From positions 1 through 64,000 of the forward strand of contig NZ_JAANOZ010000012.1 in the NCBI RefSeq assembly GCF_011320115.1: a DNA stretch of 64,000 nucleotides. The letters run 5' to 3'. Position 1 is the stretch's first letter, and every line of letters starts with the position of its first letter. This document shows, piece by piece, positions 14,878-23,677 of the stretch. Both the position numbers and the translations under genes were made by a program. The notes under the pieces are model-generated. The model did no database searches. It worked only from the letters and a program-made list of their open reading frames with translations, and had not been told where the DNA came from. The stretch comes from Croceibacterium segetis (GTDB lineage Bacteria > Pseudomonadota > Alphaproteobacteria > Sphingomonadales > Sphingomonadaceae).

Positions 14878-16989
14878 ATGTCTCGGATCAATCACCGCCT
14901 TGCTGCGGCACTTCTTGTCGTGCTGGCGCCTTGCGCGCCGATACAAGCCGAGCCGCCAACCACGGCTCAGATCGATGGTGTCGAACGCGACGTGAGCCGA
15001 ATGGAGTCGCTGCGCGAAGTAAAGGATCTTCAGCGCATCTATGCCCAATACGCACAGTTCGGCCTGTGGAGCGAAATGGCCGATCTCTTTGCATCGCAGG
15101 GCAGGATCGTCTGGGGAGACCAGGCTGTCACAGGCAGGAGCGGGATAGCCAAATGGCTCGCCGCCCACGATGGCCCGGTTACCAACCCTGGCGGGCTCAA
15201 CATGGAGCTCATCGACGATCCCCTGGTCAACCTTTCCGCGGACGGTAAGTCGGCCAAGGGGCGCTGGCGCGGCTTGGCATTCCGCGGCGACGGCCAAGGC
15301 AGCGCATGGATGGAGGGCGGGCTCTACGAGAACGAATACGTACTCGAAGATGGTCGCTGGAAACTCGCCACGCTGCATTATTTCCCGCAGTACAAAGGCG
15401 ATTACAAAACCGGGTGGAGCAACATCGGCCAGAAGGACTTGCCGATCGTCCCCTATCATTTCACCGTCGATGAAACCGGCATCCCCATCCCCGCCCCACA
15501 GGGCACGCCGCCCGCAAGCGGCGCCACGATCATGGCGCTATCCAGTCGCGTAGGCGAGCTGAACGACCAGGACGCCGTCCGCAATTTGCAGAACGTCTAC
15601 GGCTATTACGTCGACATGCGTATGTGGGACGACGTGGTCGATCTCTTCAGTGATGATGGTGTGATCGAAATCGGCGGCAAACTTTACAAGGGCAAGGCCG
15701 GTGTGCGCCAGGCGATGACGCTGATGGGGCCGCAGGGGCTCAGCCGCGGCATCATGAACGACCACTTGCCGTTCGATACGATCGTCAAAGTCATGCCTGG
15801 CGGGTTCGAGGCTTTCGCGCGCGGAACGGAGCTGGCCATGATCGGCGATGCCGACGCGGGCACGTCGAGCTGGCGGGTGAGCGTGTTCCGCAACCGCTTC
15901 GTGCGCGAAGACGGGCTGTGGAAGATTCGCGAGATGCGGATCACGCCCGTCATGGATGCAGACCACGCCGAAGGCTGGGGCAAAGGCGGCCGGCTAGGCG
16001 CGGTCAAGCCGGCGATGCCCGCCTGGCTCGGGCCCAACCCCGCCACTGGCCAGCCGGTTGCGATAAATGGTTTCGCAATGGTCGGGGAACAGACGCTGAC
16101 CGGCCGCGCGCCTTCAGGCTCCCGTGCCCAAACCACCGATCTGTCCGACGTGCGCCGCCGCCTGCTGCGCTCGACCGCGTGGGACGGGGCCGAGAACGTC
16201 TCGGCCGCCTACGGCTATTGCCTCGACGATTTCCAGTGGCCGTGCATGTCCGGCATTTTCGCCGAAAAGGGCAACAAGCAGTCGCCGTTCGCCGGCTACT
16301 ACTTCGGCCGCGACCGGATCGCCGGCGCTGCGACGGCGATGTACGGCAAGACACCCGATCCTTCGACCGTATTGCGTCAGCGGCTTGCGATTCATTGGCG
16401 TATCGCGCCCGTGGTCGACGTTTCGCACGATGGTCGTTCTGCCCTGCTGAGGACATATCTGTTCCATCCCAACACCGCCAAGTACGATCCCGCCGCCCCA
16501 GGTGCGAGCCGGGCGGCGACGATCCAGAGCGGGATGTACCCCAACGACCAGGTCGTGCTCGAGGATGGCATCTGGCGCTTGTGGACCCTTACGATCGACG
16601 AGCCTTACATGACCATGCCGAGCTGGCAGGGTGGCTGGTCCGCGGCCAAGACACCGCCGCCGGGAGGCGGGATGCGCGCCAGCCCGCTGCTGCTGCGCTA
16701 TCCCCCCGACCTGCTCCTGACCGACCTCGGTAAACGCGAAGAAGGGTTCGCTGGCGGAACCGGCACGAAGATCGATTGGCCCGGCATCCTCCCGATGTGG
16801 TTCCACTATCGCAATCCCGTAAGCGGACGCGTGCCCGAACACTACTGGCCCGACTGCGTGCCGTGCGAAGTGCGGCCGGAAGTACGGCTGACCAGCAACG
16901 GGTATGAAATGCCGCCGACCGGCCCCTCGATCGACGGGATCGAGCTGACGCTGCCCGATCCGGCTGGCGCGACCGGGGGCGCGAAATAG
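14878..16989 (+). CDS. Secreted protein with three tandem SnoaL/NTF2-like domains
   Basis: The start at 14878 gives 703 aa with a signal peptide (LAAALLVVLAPCAPIQAE). Three NTF2-like cone-fold domains can be read. Domain 1 has LREVKDLQRIYAQYAQFGLWSEMADLF; domain 2 has DQDAVRNLQNVYGYYVDMRMWDDVVDLFS; domain 3 has VSAAYGYCLDDFQWPCMSGIFA. Domains 1 and 2 end with the same logic (LEDGRWKL, REDGLWKIREM). Such domains are usually single and act as small-molecule isomerases, cyclases or binding proteins. The following gene starts 1 bp after the stop, so they form an operon. The ligand is unknown. Confidence 0.75.
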   Translation: MSRINHRLAAALLVVLAPCAPIQAEPPTTAQIDGVERDVSRMESLREVKDLQRIYAQYAQFGLWSEMADLFASQGRIVWGDQAVTGRSGIAKWLAAHDGPVTNPGGLNMELIDDPLVNLSADGKSAKGRWRGLAFRGDGQGSAWMEGGLYENEYVLEDGRWKLATLHYFPQYKGDYKTGWSNIGQKDLPIVPYHFTVDETGIPIPAPQGTPPASGATIMALSSRVGELNDQDAVRNLQNVYGYYVDMRMWDDVVDLFSDDGVIEIGGKLYKGKAGVRQAMTLMGPQGLSRGIMNDHLPFDTIVKVMPGGFEAFARGTELAMIGDADAGTSSWRVSVFRNRFVREDGLWKIREMRITPVMDADHAEGWGKGGRLGAVKPAMPAWLGPNPATGQPVAINGFAMVGEQTLTGRAPSGSRAQTTDLSDVRRRLLRSTAWDGAENVSAAYGYCLDDFQWPCMSGIFAEKGNKQSPFAGYYFGRDRIAGAATAMYGKTPDPSTVLRQRLAIHWRIAPVVDVSHDGRSALLRTYLFHPNTAKYDPAAPGASRAATIQSGMYPNDQVVLEDGIWRLWTLTIDEPYMTMPSWQGGWSAAKTPPPGGGMRASPLLLRYPPDLLLTDLGKREEGFAGGTGTKIDWPGILPMWFHYRNPVSGRVPEHYWPDCVPCEVRPEVRLTSNGYEMPPTGPSIDGIELTLPDPAGATGGAK

Positions 16990-16990
16990 C

Positions 16991-17884
16991 GTGAGCCTGC
17001 GGCGACTGATCCGCCGTGGCACCCTCGCGTTCGTCGCGGTGGCGGCCCTGGCGACAACCCCCGCCGCCGCAGCCGATTGCGATCGGACCTGCCTCTCGGG
17101 CATGCTCACGCGCTACATCGCCGCGCTGGTGGCGCACGATCCGTCTGCGCTGCCGCTGACTCCGAACGCGCGCTTCACCGAAGATTCGCGCGTCCTCAAG
17201 CTCGGCGAAGGGCTTTGGCGGACGGTGACGCGAAACGGCGAATTCCGGCACGATTACCTCGATGAGAAAAAGCACGTCGCAGTCGCCCACGTCGAACTGT
17301 TCGAGGGCTCGAGGTCGGTCCTCTACTCGGTCGCGCTCCATATGGATGGTGCGCGGATCGCCGGGATCGAGACCTTGGCCCAGCGGGTTACGCCCGACTC
17401 CCGTTTCCAACCGACCGAGCTCGGCGCATCGATCCGCGGAATGAACGACCCAGTCCCGTCTGGCAAAGGGCAATCACGAACCGCGCTGATCGCCACCGCC
17501 CTGACTTACGCCGACGGTCTGCGACGAGGCGATTTCACGGACGCCGGCACGCCTTTCGCGCACGATGCCTACCGGGTCGAAAATGGCGTGATTACCGCCG
17601 GCCATGGCTGCAAGCTGAGCGATTGCGGCATGTACAGCCAGCGGATCATGGTTCATCCGGGCCTGCTGGCGAGCGTCGTCGCTGTCGATGAACATGCGGG
17701 CACCGTCGTGTTGTGGATGAATTTCGGCTTCACGGATTCGTATGGTCCGGGCAAGGCCCTGCTGACATACGAGGCGTTCAAGGTCTGGGGCGGTGAAATC
17801 CATGCGATCAACGCGTTTTTCGAGCCGCTGCCGATTTCCACCCCGCGCGGGTGGAAATCGGCCGAGCCGCCCGTGCAGCGCTGA
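16991..17884 (+). CDS. Secreted protein of unknown function (possibly DUF8021-like)
   Basis: A GTG start directly after the preceding stop gives 297 aa with a signal peptide ending AAAAD. The sequence has a conserved-looking CDRTCLSGMLTRYIAALVAHDPSALPL segment and a second half resembling a repeat of the first (IATALTYADGLRRGDF...), ending with KVWGGEIHAINAFFEPLP. The general shape is that of NTF2-like proteins, and it is encoded with the three-domain NTF2 protein. Cysteines at CDRTC and GCKLSDCG may form disulfides. Function not assigned. Confidence 0.65.
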   Translation: MSLRRLIRRGTLAFVAVAALATTPAAAADCDRTCLSGMLTRYIAALVAHDPSALPLTPNARFTEDSRVLKLGEGLWRTVTRNGEFRHDYLDEKKHVAVAHVELFEGSRSVLYSVALHMDGARIAGIETLAQRVTPDSRFQPTELGASIRGMNDPVPSGKGQSRTALIATALTYADGLRRGDFTDAGTPFAHDAYRVENGVITAGHGCKLSDCGMYSQRIMVHPGLLASVVAVDEHAGTVVLWMNFGFTDSYGPGKALLTYEAFKVWGGEIHAINAFFEPLPISTPRGWKSAEPPVQR

Positions 17885-17926
17885 TCTGCGGGGCCATAGT
17901 CTCCCCCATGCGCGGCTGCTGACGAC

Positions 17927-18724
17927 ATGATGGAAACTCACATGGATACCTCAGACACGCTCTTTGCCCTTGCCGGCAAGATCGCGCTGGTCACCGGCGG
18001 CGGCCGAGGCATTGGGGCGATGATCGCCGGGGGACTCGTCAGGCGCGGGGTGAAAACCTACATCACGGGGCGCGACCTTGGCCAGGTCACGGCTTTCGCC
18101 CAGCAGCTTGCCGACAGCGGCGGCGAATGCATCGGCCTTGTCGCCGAATTGAGCGAGGCCGGGAGCCCCGCGGCCCTCGCGGCGCAAATCGCCGAGCGCG
18201 AGGACCGGCTGCACATTCTGGTCAACAATGCCGGCGCAAACGCGGCCGGGAGCCTGGCCGAGATGACCGTAAGCGACTGGGATCTGGTGATGGATGTGAA
18301 CGTTCGCGCAGCGTTCTTCCTCGCGCAACACTTGCTTCCGCAGCTCAAGGCCGCGGCGCGGGACGAAGATCCGGCGCGGATCATAAACGTCGGATCGATT
18401 GGGGGTCTGCATATTCCCAACTGGGAGGCGCACGCCTACAACACGTCGAAGGCGGCGATTCATCACCTGACCCGCTCGCTGTGCAAGGCGCTGGGCAAGG
18501 ACCGGGTAACGGTCAACGCCATCGCGCCGGGACCATTTCCTTCAGGCCTGACAGACACCCGTTCCGAGAGAGTCAGGGCGAGCGTTGCGACCTTTGTTCC
18601 GCTTGGCCGTGCGGGGACGGCCGAGGACGCCGAAGGGGCGGTCGTATTCCTTGCGTCGCGCGCCGGTGCCTATGTCAATGGCGCCATCCTGCCGCTCGAC
18701 GGGGGCTACATCGCCGCCCTCTAG
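17927..18724 (+). CDS. Short-chain dehydrogenase/reductase (SDR)
   Basis: The 265-aa enzyme has the classical SDR features: TGGGRGIG (23-30) for the dinucleotide, NNAG (100-103), catalytic Ser157, Tyr171 and Lys175 in YNTSK, and the C-terminal GAILPLDGGY. Starts at 17930 or 17942 are also possible. It probably oxidises or reduces an alcohol/ketone in the pathway encoded nearby; the substrate cannot be read from the sequence. Confidence 0.88.
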   Translation: MMETHMDTSDTLFALAGKIALVTGGGRGIGAMIAGGLVRRGVKTYITGRDLGQVTAFAQQLADSGGECIGLVAELSEAGSPAALAAQIAEREDRLHILVNNAGANAAGSLAEMTVSDWDLVMDVNVRAAFFLAQHLLPQLKAAARDEDPARIINVGSIGGLHIPNWEAHAYNTSKAAIHHLTRSLCKALGKDRVTVNAIAPGPFPSGLTDTRSERVRASVATFVPLGRAGTAEDAEGAVVFLASRAGAYVNGAILPLDGGYIAAL

Positions 18725-19141
18725 GCGGGCTCGAGAATCTAGGCTTGCTGGCGGCCGCATCGGCTGTTCCTTCGATGATCAACAGAGGGCTTCTGACCGA
18801 CGCGTGCCTGAGCGGTGCGATGTCCGAACACTCCTCGGAGTATTCGAAGGCTTTGGCGCGATCGAGGCTCGCGAATTCGATGATCATGACCCGCCCCGCT
18901 GGCGGATCGCCCTCCACTGCGATGGTCCTGCCTCCCCAGGTCAGAAAGTTGCCACCATACTTCTGGATGATCGAAAAGCGGTCTTCGCATAGTTGCGCTA
19001 GGCCGCGAGGTCCTTCACGTCGACCTCGGCAACGATGTAGACCTTCGGCGGCGGCGGCCAAATACCCGAGGAGAGACCGCCGGTGGCGTAAGTCGTCAGG
19101 GCAAGGCCGGCGACAAGCGGGGCGAACAACTTCAGGTGCAT
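18675..19141 (-). pseudogene. DUF1330-family protein, inactivated by a stop and a frameshift
   Basis: From the ATG at 19139-19141 the minus strand encodes a signal-like N-terminus (HLKLFAPLVAGLALTTYATGG) and the DUF1330 start KVYIVAEVDVKDLAA, then TAG where the family continues Tyr-x-x-Tyr. Just after this the frame must shift to continue IIQKYGGNFLTWGGRTIAVEG, AGRVMIIEFASLDRAKAFEYS and SPLLIIEG. Two lesions within about 35 bases make a working product unlikely. The 3' end runs antisense into the end of the SDR gene. Confidence 0.7.
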
Positions 19142-19188
19142 GGGTATCGGCCTCAACTAATCTGGCTCAGATGCAACCAGCCGGGCCG

Positions 19189-19782
19189 TTAGCTGGTCGA
19201 TGTCCGGCTGGCGCAATTTGGCCTTGTGCCGGGAGCTACGCGCAAGGCCTCGACGTGACGCCGGGCGTTGTCGACGTAATGCCGCGCCTGCGTCGCCATA
19301 GTGCCGCGCTCATGCGCGGTCAGGTTGCGCCGAAAGGTGGCGGGTCGACCAGTCCATAACTGCGCTTCAGGAATGTGCTTTCCGGGCGTGAGCATGGCTC
19401 CGGCCGCGAGCATCGCCCCGACGCCAATCCTGCAATCGTCCATTACAATCGCGCCCATGCCGACGAAGGCATCGTCTTCCACCGCGCAACCATGCAGGAT
19501 GGCCATGTGGCCAACCAGTACGTCCTTGCCCACGATCGTTGGTAGACCCGCACCACCTGGCCGCGGGCCTTCGACATGGACGATCGTCCCGTCCTGCAGG
19601 TTCGAGCGCGCCCCGATGACGATTCGGTTGATGTCGCCGCGCAGGACGCAATTGTACCAGACGCTCGCATCGGGCCCGATTTCGACGTCACCGATGATGC
19701 GCGCACCCGGAGCTACAAAGGCGCTTGCGTGTATGCGCGGGGTCTTGCCATCGAATGGAAGGATGGTTGCCCAATCGCTCAT
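19189..19782 (-). CDS. Gamma-class carbonic anhydrase family protein
   Basis: The 197-aa product (start MSDWATILPF) is a left-handed beta-helix of hexapeptide repeats (IGDVEIGPDASVWYN, VLRGDINRIVIGARSNLQDG). The three zinc/iron ligands of the family are present: His69 (IVHVEG), His92 (VGHMA) and His97 (LHGC). The start at 19782 avoids a long arginine-rich N-terminal extension that is antisense to the neighbouring gene. It may hydrate CO2 or act as a transferase-like scaffold. It lies 7 bp downstream of an amidohydrolase gene and is probably co-transcribed with it. Confidence 0.85.
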   Translation of the reverse strand: MSDWATILPFDGKTPRIHASAFVAPGARIIGDVEIGPDASVWYNCVLRGDINRIVIGARSNLQDGTIVHVEGPRPGGAGLPTIVGKDVLVGHMAILHGCAVEDDAFVGMGAIVMDDCRIGVGAMLAAGAMLTPGKHIPEAQLWTGRPATFRRNLTAHERGTMATQARHYVDNARRHVEALRVAPGTRPNCASRTSTS

Positions 19783-19789
19783 GACTGCA

Positions 19790-20731
19790 TCAGACTGTCG
19801 CAGTGCCTGCCGTATCGAGTCGGTAGATGCGCGCCGCGTTGTCGTGAAGGAATTTGCGCTTGTCGGCCTCGGAAAGTTCGGCGGCGGCTTCGCGGGCCAT
19901 GGAAACCTTGGTGGCGTAATCCCATAACATGCTTTGACCGACGTCCGATCCCCAGACCAGCCGGTCGGGCCCGAACACGTCGACCATCCGGCGAACCAGT
20001 CCGGCAGAACCGACATTCGCCTTCACCAGCCGCTCCATGTTGATCTCGGTGATCTTGAAATAGACATTCGGCACGTCGGCAAAGATCGCGATCGTGCCTG
20101 CTATGCCGTAATCGGGCGGCGGCGGCATGGACACGACCTCCCCCGCCTGTTCGCGCAGGGCGAGCTCGTACTGCGACATACCGTATGGCATCGCGCCGTG
20201 ATCGAGCACGATTGGCAAGTCCGAATACGTCTTCGCGATCAGCTTGATAAGCGGCAGGACGTAGGAAAGCTGGTTGTCGAACACGATGATCGTCACCGGC
20301 GTCCCGAGATCCGCGCACGCCTCCCAGATTTTCATGGCCGTCGGTGAACTCATCCACCGGGTATCGAGTATCCATGGCCGGCTGTTCGCCATGCGGAATC
20401 CGGCAACCCCATCCTCCCGCACCATCCGGCGATAGGCATCGGGCGTGGCAGGGTCCTGAGTATCGAGGATTACGATCGGGTGGAAGCGGTCAGGAAATCG
20501 GCGCGCCGAATCTAGAATGTAACTGTTGTCGTAGCCGTAAACATGCCCGCGCTGGACCAGGCAGGCATGGTCCACGCCGTGTCGGTCCATGAGCTTCAGA
20601 AGCGCTTCCGCGGTCACCGTGAAATCTGGGCGCTCCGGAACCGGCAGGTCGGCAGTGAAGGGGCGGGCGCGATAAGTGTCCCAATCGTCGGCTATCAGAT
20701 GAGCATGCGTGTCCAGTAGTTTGGCCGACAT
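19790..20731 (-). CDS. Amidohydrolase (TIM-barrel, metal-dependent) 1
   Basis: This 313-aa enzyme begins with the metal-binding DTHAH motif (7-11) and ends with the family's WGSDVGQS segment carrying the catalytic Asp. PIVLDHGAMPYG and YFKITEINM give the other barrel strands. It resembles the amidohydrolase_2 group that includes decarboxylases and lactonases of aromatic catabolism. A second, distant paralogue is at 31752-32729. The first three residues of the longer frame (MLS) were left out in favour of MSAKLL. Confidence 0.85.
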   Translation of the reverse strand: MSAKLLDTHAHLIADDWDTYRARPFTADLPVPERPDFTVTAEALLKLMDRHGVDHACLVQRGHVYGYDNSYILDSARRFPDRFHPIVILDTQDPATPDAYRRMVREDGVAGFRMANSRPWILDTRWMSSPTAMKIWEACADLGTPVTIIVFDNQLSYVLPLIKLIAKTYSDLPIVLDHGAMPYGMSQYELALREQAGEVVSMPPPPDYGIAGTIAIFADVPNVYFKITEINMERLVKANVGSAGLVRRMVDVFGPDRLVWGSDVGQSMLWDYATKVSMAREAAAELSEADKRKFLHDNAARIYRLDTAGTATV

Positions 20732-21006
20732 ACTCAACAATTCCTCGCAATTCGGAGCGTTTAACGCCCCGGCTTCACATCGACCGTCTCGCGCATGGGC
20801 TCAAGACTTGCGCACCGATGGGCCCGGCGCTGAACGTCGATTACGGCGTGTGGGGTCCGAGTAGCTTGCCTGCCGGGGCCGGATAACTTGCTTGCCTGCA
20901 TTCGACGATGACTCTGGCGCGCGGGCAACGGGATCAAGCCCCAATTGATGCGGGGGATCATGGTCGAACTTCGTTTTGAACGAGAATTCCGAGCCCGAAG
21001 TTCTGC

Positions 21007-21966
21007 CTATGCCGCTTTGGCGAGCTGAAGCCTTCGGTATTCACGTGGCGGCATGGCGTACTTCTCATGGAAGGTCCGCGTGAAATGAGCCGCGCTGTTG
21101 AAGCCCCAGGAAAAGGCGATCTCGGTCAAGGTGTGCACACCCCAAGCGGGATTGGACATCTGGCGAGCGCATTCCTCCAGTCGGCGGCGCAGGATGTAAG
21201 CGCTCATCTTCTCGCCTCCGGGAGCGAAGACGGTTCGCAGATATCGCGGCGATATCCTTAGGCCGGCTGAGATCGAGGCAGGCGACAGCTCGGGATCGCG
21301 CAAATTGTCCTCAATGAACTGAATGACGTCCTTGCGGCGCTGCCAGGCGATGGCCGAGGCGTCGTCGACGGTCTCGACGCCGATCGTGTAGGACATCGAG
21401 ATCATTTCGAGCAGGTAGCGCACCACGCGATTTTCGTATCCCGCTTCGATATCCCCGCTCAGTCCCGTACTCAATTCCCGAGCCATCGCCGCGGCCGCAC
21501 GGGTCACGCCCGTCGCTCGGCCGAGCTGGCGGCCACAAAACTGTTCAGGGGTGGGCAGGTAAGTTCGCAGGATCTCGCCCGGCACACGCACCATCACGGT
21601 GACCGAATGATTATCGGTAAGGAAATAATGCGGCAGCCCAGTGTCGCAAAGTACGAAGTCGCCCGCCTCGAGATCGGACTTTTGGCCGCAGTGGTAAAAA
21701 GTGCTTGCCCCTTCGGCCTGGAGCAGGAAATTGAAAAGCCGTGGGGAATTGCGCGCGATGTGGCACTGCTTGCGCTCCACGCTGCAGCGATCGAGCGAGA
21801 GCCGGGCGAGCTTCACCGGTCCGAACTGGCCGATCCTAAGTTCAGCGTCGAAGCTGTTATGATCTCCCGGGGTGAACTCGCACTGGCTCATCCTGGTCGC
21901 GTACATTTCGCCCCAGGCTGCCGCACGACCGGCCACTGGCAACCCCTGCGTAGTCAAAAGTTCCAT
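21007..21966 (-). CDS. AraC-family transcriptional regulator
   Basis: The 319-aa protein has an N-terminal AraC-binding-like domain (residues ~20-190, with LEAGDFVLCDTGLPHYFLT) and a C-terminal pair of helix-turn-helix motifs (LSPASISAGLRISPRYLRTVF and LTEIAFSWGFNSAAHFTRTF). The start at 21966 is supported by GGAGGTG 7-13 bp upstream. It lies 3' of the MFS gene in the same direction and beside the amidohydrolase run, so control of these genes in response to a pathway compound is likely. Confidence 0.9.
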   Translation of the reverse strand: MELLTTQGLPVAGRAAAWGEMYATRMSQCEFTPGDHNSFDAELRIGQFGPVKLARLSLDRCSVERKQCHIARNSPRLFNFLLQAEGASTFYHCGQKSDLEAGDFVLCDTGLPHYFLTDNHSVTVMVRVPGEILRTYLPTPEQFCGRQLGRATGVTRAAAAMARELSTGLSGDIEAGYENRVVRYLLEMISMSYTIGVETVDDASAIAWQRRKDVIQFIEDNLRDPELSPASISAGLRISPRYLRTVFAPGGEKMSAYILRRRLEECARQMSNPAWGVHTLTEIAFSWGFNSAAHFTRTFHEKYAMPPREYRRLQLAKAA

Positions 21967-22060
21967 GTTCTCACCTCCCCGGGGCCCGCTCTGCGACGGG
22001 TTGGCACACGCATTCCCAGACGGCGAGGCTCGCATGGCCTCCGCAACGAGTCAAGCTTTT

Positions 22061-22075
22061 CGAAACAGCGTTTCG
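22061..22075 (-). terminator. Hairpin just after the MFS stop codon
   Basis: CGAAAC-AGC-GTTTCG forms a 6-bp stem immediately beyond the MFS stop at 22078. On the minus strand no T-run follows, so intrinsic termination would be weak. Confidence 0.3.
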
Positions 22076-22077
22076 TT

Positions 22078-23400
22078 TTATCCCAGGCCGTCAACTTGCC
22101 CGATTTGCGAAGCCGACCCTTTCCCGAAGACTGAGCGAAACGCCGTATCCTCAAGGTCCACAAGGCCCTTGCCCGCGGTTTCGGGCAGGAACGCGGTTGC
22201 CACCACCATGATAGCAATGCCCACCGCGCCCATGATTCCCATCGCCGCGCCGAGTCCCGTCGACAGCGCCACTAGCGGCACGAACATCACGAAAAAGGCG
22301 CTGCCCGCGCGGCCGAAATTGTAAGCGAAGGCCTGGCCGGCGCCGCGTAGCTCGGTCGGAAAGAGTTCGGTGAAATAGGCTCCGAACGAGGCGTACATGC
22401 CGAACTGGAAGAAGCCGTACACAAACGCCACCAGCGCAAGGACGGCGGGCGAGGCGCCCGCTGTCGTCAGCACGAACGTAAGCGACAGGATCACGAAACC
22501 GAGCCCGAACAGCCGGAACACGTTGCGGCGCCCTACCCAGTCGCTGACATAGGCGTTGACCAGGAAGCCGAAGAAGCCGCCGGCGCTGAGGCACATCACT
22601 ACCCAGCCGGCAGTCGCTTGCGTCACGCCGCGCTCGCCAGTGAGGAACGGGGTCAGGTAGTTGCTGATCGAATAAGCCGCGCCTTGCACACCGAGTGAAA
22701 GGAGTGCAGCGAGCGCGGTTATCCGCAGGACTCGCGGCTGGAAGATCGCCCCGAGCGAATGCCGCCTGCCGGCGGCCTCGGCACGCTTCTTGGCGTGTTT
22801 GAAAATCTCGGAATCATCGGAATCCCTGCGAACCAGGAAGATCAGCAGCGCGGGCAGGATTCCGCTCCAGAACACGATCCGCCAGCCCCATTCTGGCGCG
22901 AAGGCCGAGGCCACCGGGCCCGCCAGCACCGCGGCGATGGCAGATCCGATCGCCGCGCCGCTGTGCACTGTGCCGAGCGCCTTGCCGCGATGTTTGGGGT
23001 CGATCAGCTCGCCCAGGAGCACCGCGCCGACCGCCCATTCCGCGCCGAAGCCGAGCCCCTGAACCACGCGAATGACCAACAACTGCTCGTAGTTCTGAGC
23101 GAACCCGGAAATGAACGAGCAAACGGAGAACCACAGGATCGTCAGCTGGAGGATGCGCGCCCGGCCGAAACGGTCGCACAGCCAGCCGCCGATCCAGCCG
23201 CCCAGCGCCGCGGCAAAGAAGTTCGCGCTGGAAATAAAGCCGGCTTGCACCAGCGTCATGCCCAGCGCAGTCATCAGCAGCGGGATCAGGTAGGAATAGA
23301 CCACGCTATCGGCCATATCCATCGCCCAGCCCGCACTGCAGGTCCAGAAGATGCGACGGGCCTTCTTATCCGCCTCGCGGTACCAGCTTAACATGGCCAT
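22078..23400 (-). CDS. MFS transporter (organic-anion type)
   Basis: The 440-aa protein has about twelve membrane segments and the MFS motifs GGWLCDRFGRARIL (loop 2-3) and NAYVSDWVGRRNVFR (loop 8-9). It also has the GLGFGAEWAVGAVLLGELIDPKHRGKALG signature seen in aromatic-acid and dicarboxylate proton symporters. A start at residue 3 is possible. It is divergent from the Fe-alcohol dehydrogenase operon across 277 bp, so it probably moves a substrate of that pathway across the inner membrane. Specificity is not known. Confidence 0.87.
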   Translation of the reverse strand: MAMLSWYREADKKARRIFWTCSAGWAMDMADSVVYSYLIPLLMTALGMTLVQAGFISSANFFAAALGGWIGGWLCDRFGRARILQLTILWFSVCSFISGFAQNYEQLLVIRVVQGLGFGAEWAVGAVLLGELIDPKHRGKALGTVHSGAAIGSAIAAVLAGPVASAFAPEWGWRIVFWSGILPALLIFLVRRDSDDSEIFKHAKKRAEAAGRRHSLGAIFQPRVLRITALAALLSLGVQGAAYSISNYLTPFLTGERGVTQATAGWVVMCLSAGGFFGFLVNAYVSDWVGRRNVFRLFGLGFVILSLTFVLTTAGASPAVLALVAFVYGFFQFGMYASFGAYFTELFPTELRGAGQAFAYNFGRAGSAFFVMFVPLVALSTGLGAAMGIMGAVGIAIMVVATAFLPETAGKGLVDLEDTAFRSVFGKGSASQIGQVDGLG

Positions 23401-23677
23401 CTATGCAATGCCTCTCCAAGCCTCTGTTTTGGCGAGCCGCTGCTACGACACGGCCGCCGGGGAACGAAGCGCCTCGGCCGCACCATGCCCAAGCTTTGCT
23501 AACCTAGGTCGCGCTGCCTGGCGAGCTTGTCCCGCGCGGCGTCGGAAGTTGCCGCGTGCCTCGGCAGCAAGGGCTCCGGGAGGCTGAACCGCTCATGCGA
23601 GCGCGCAACCCATTGAGCCGCTTTGGACAAGACACGCGGACGCTCTTGCGCGGATTGGGAGAGGGGAGGAGCGCGAC

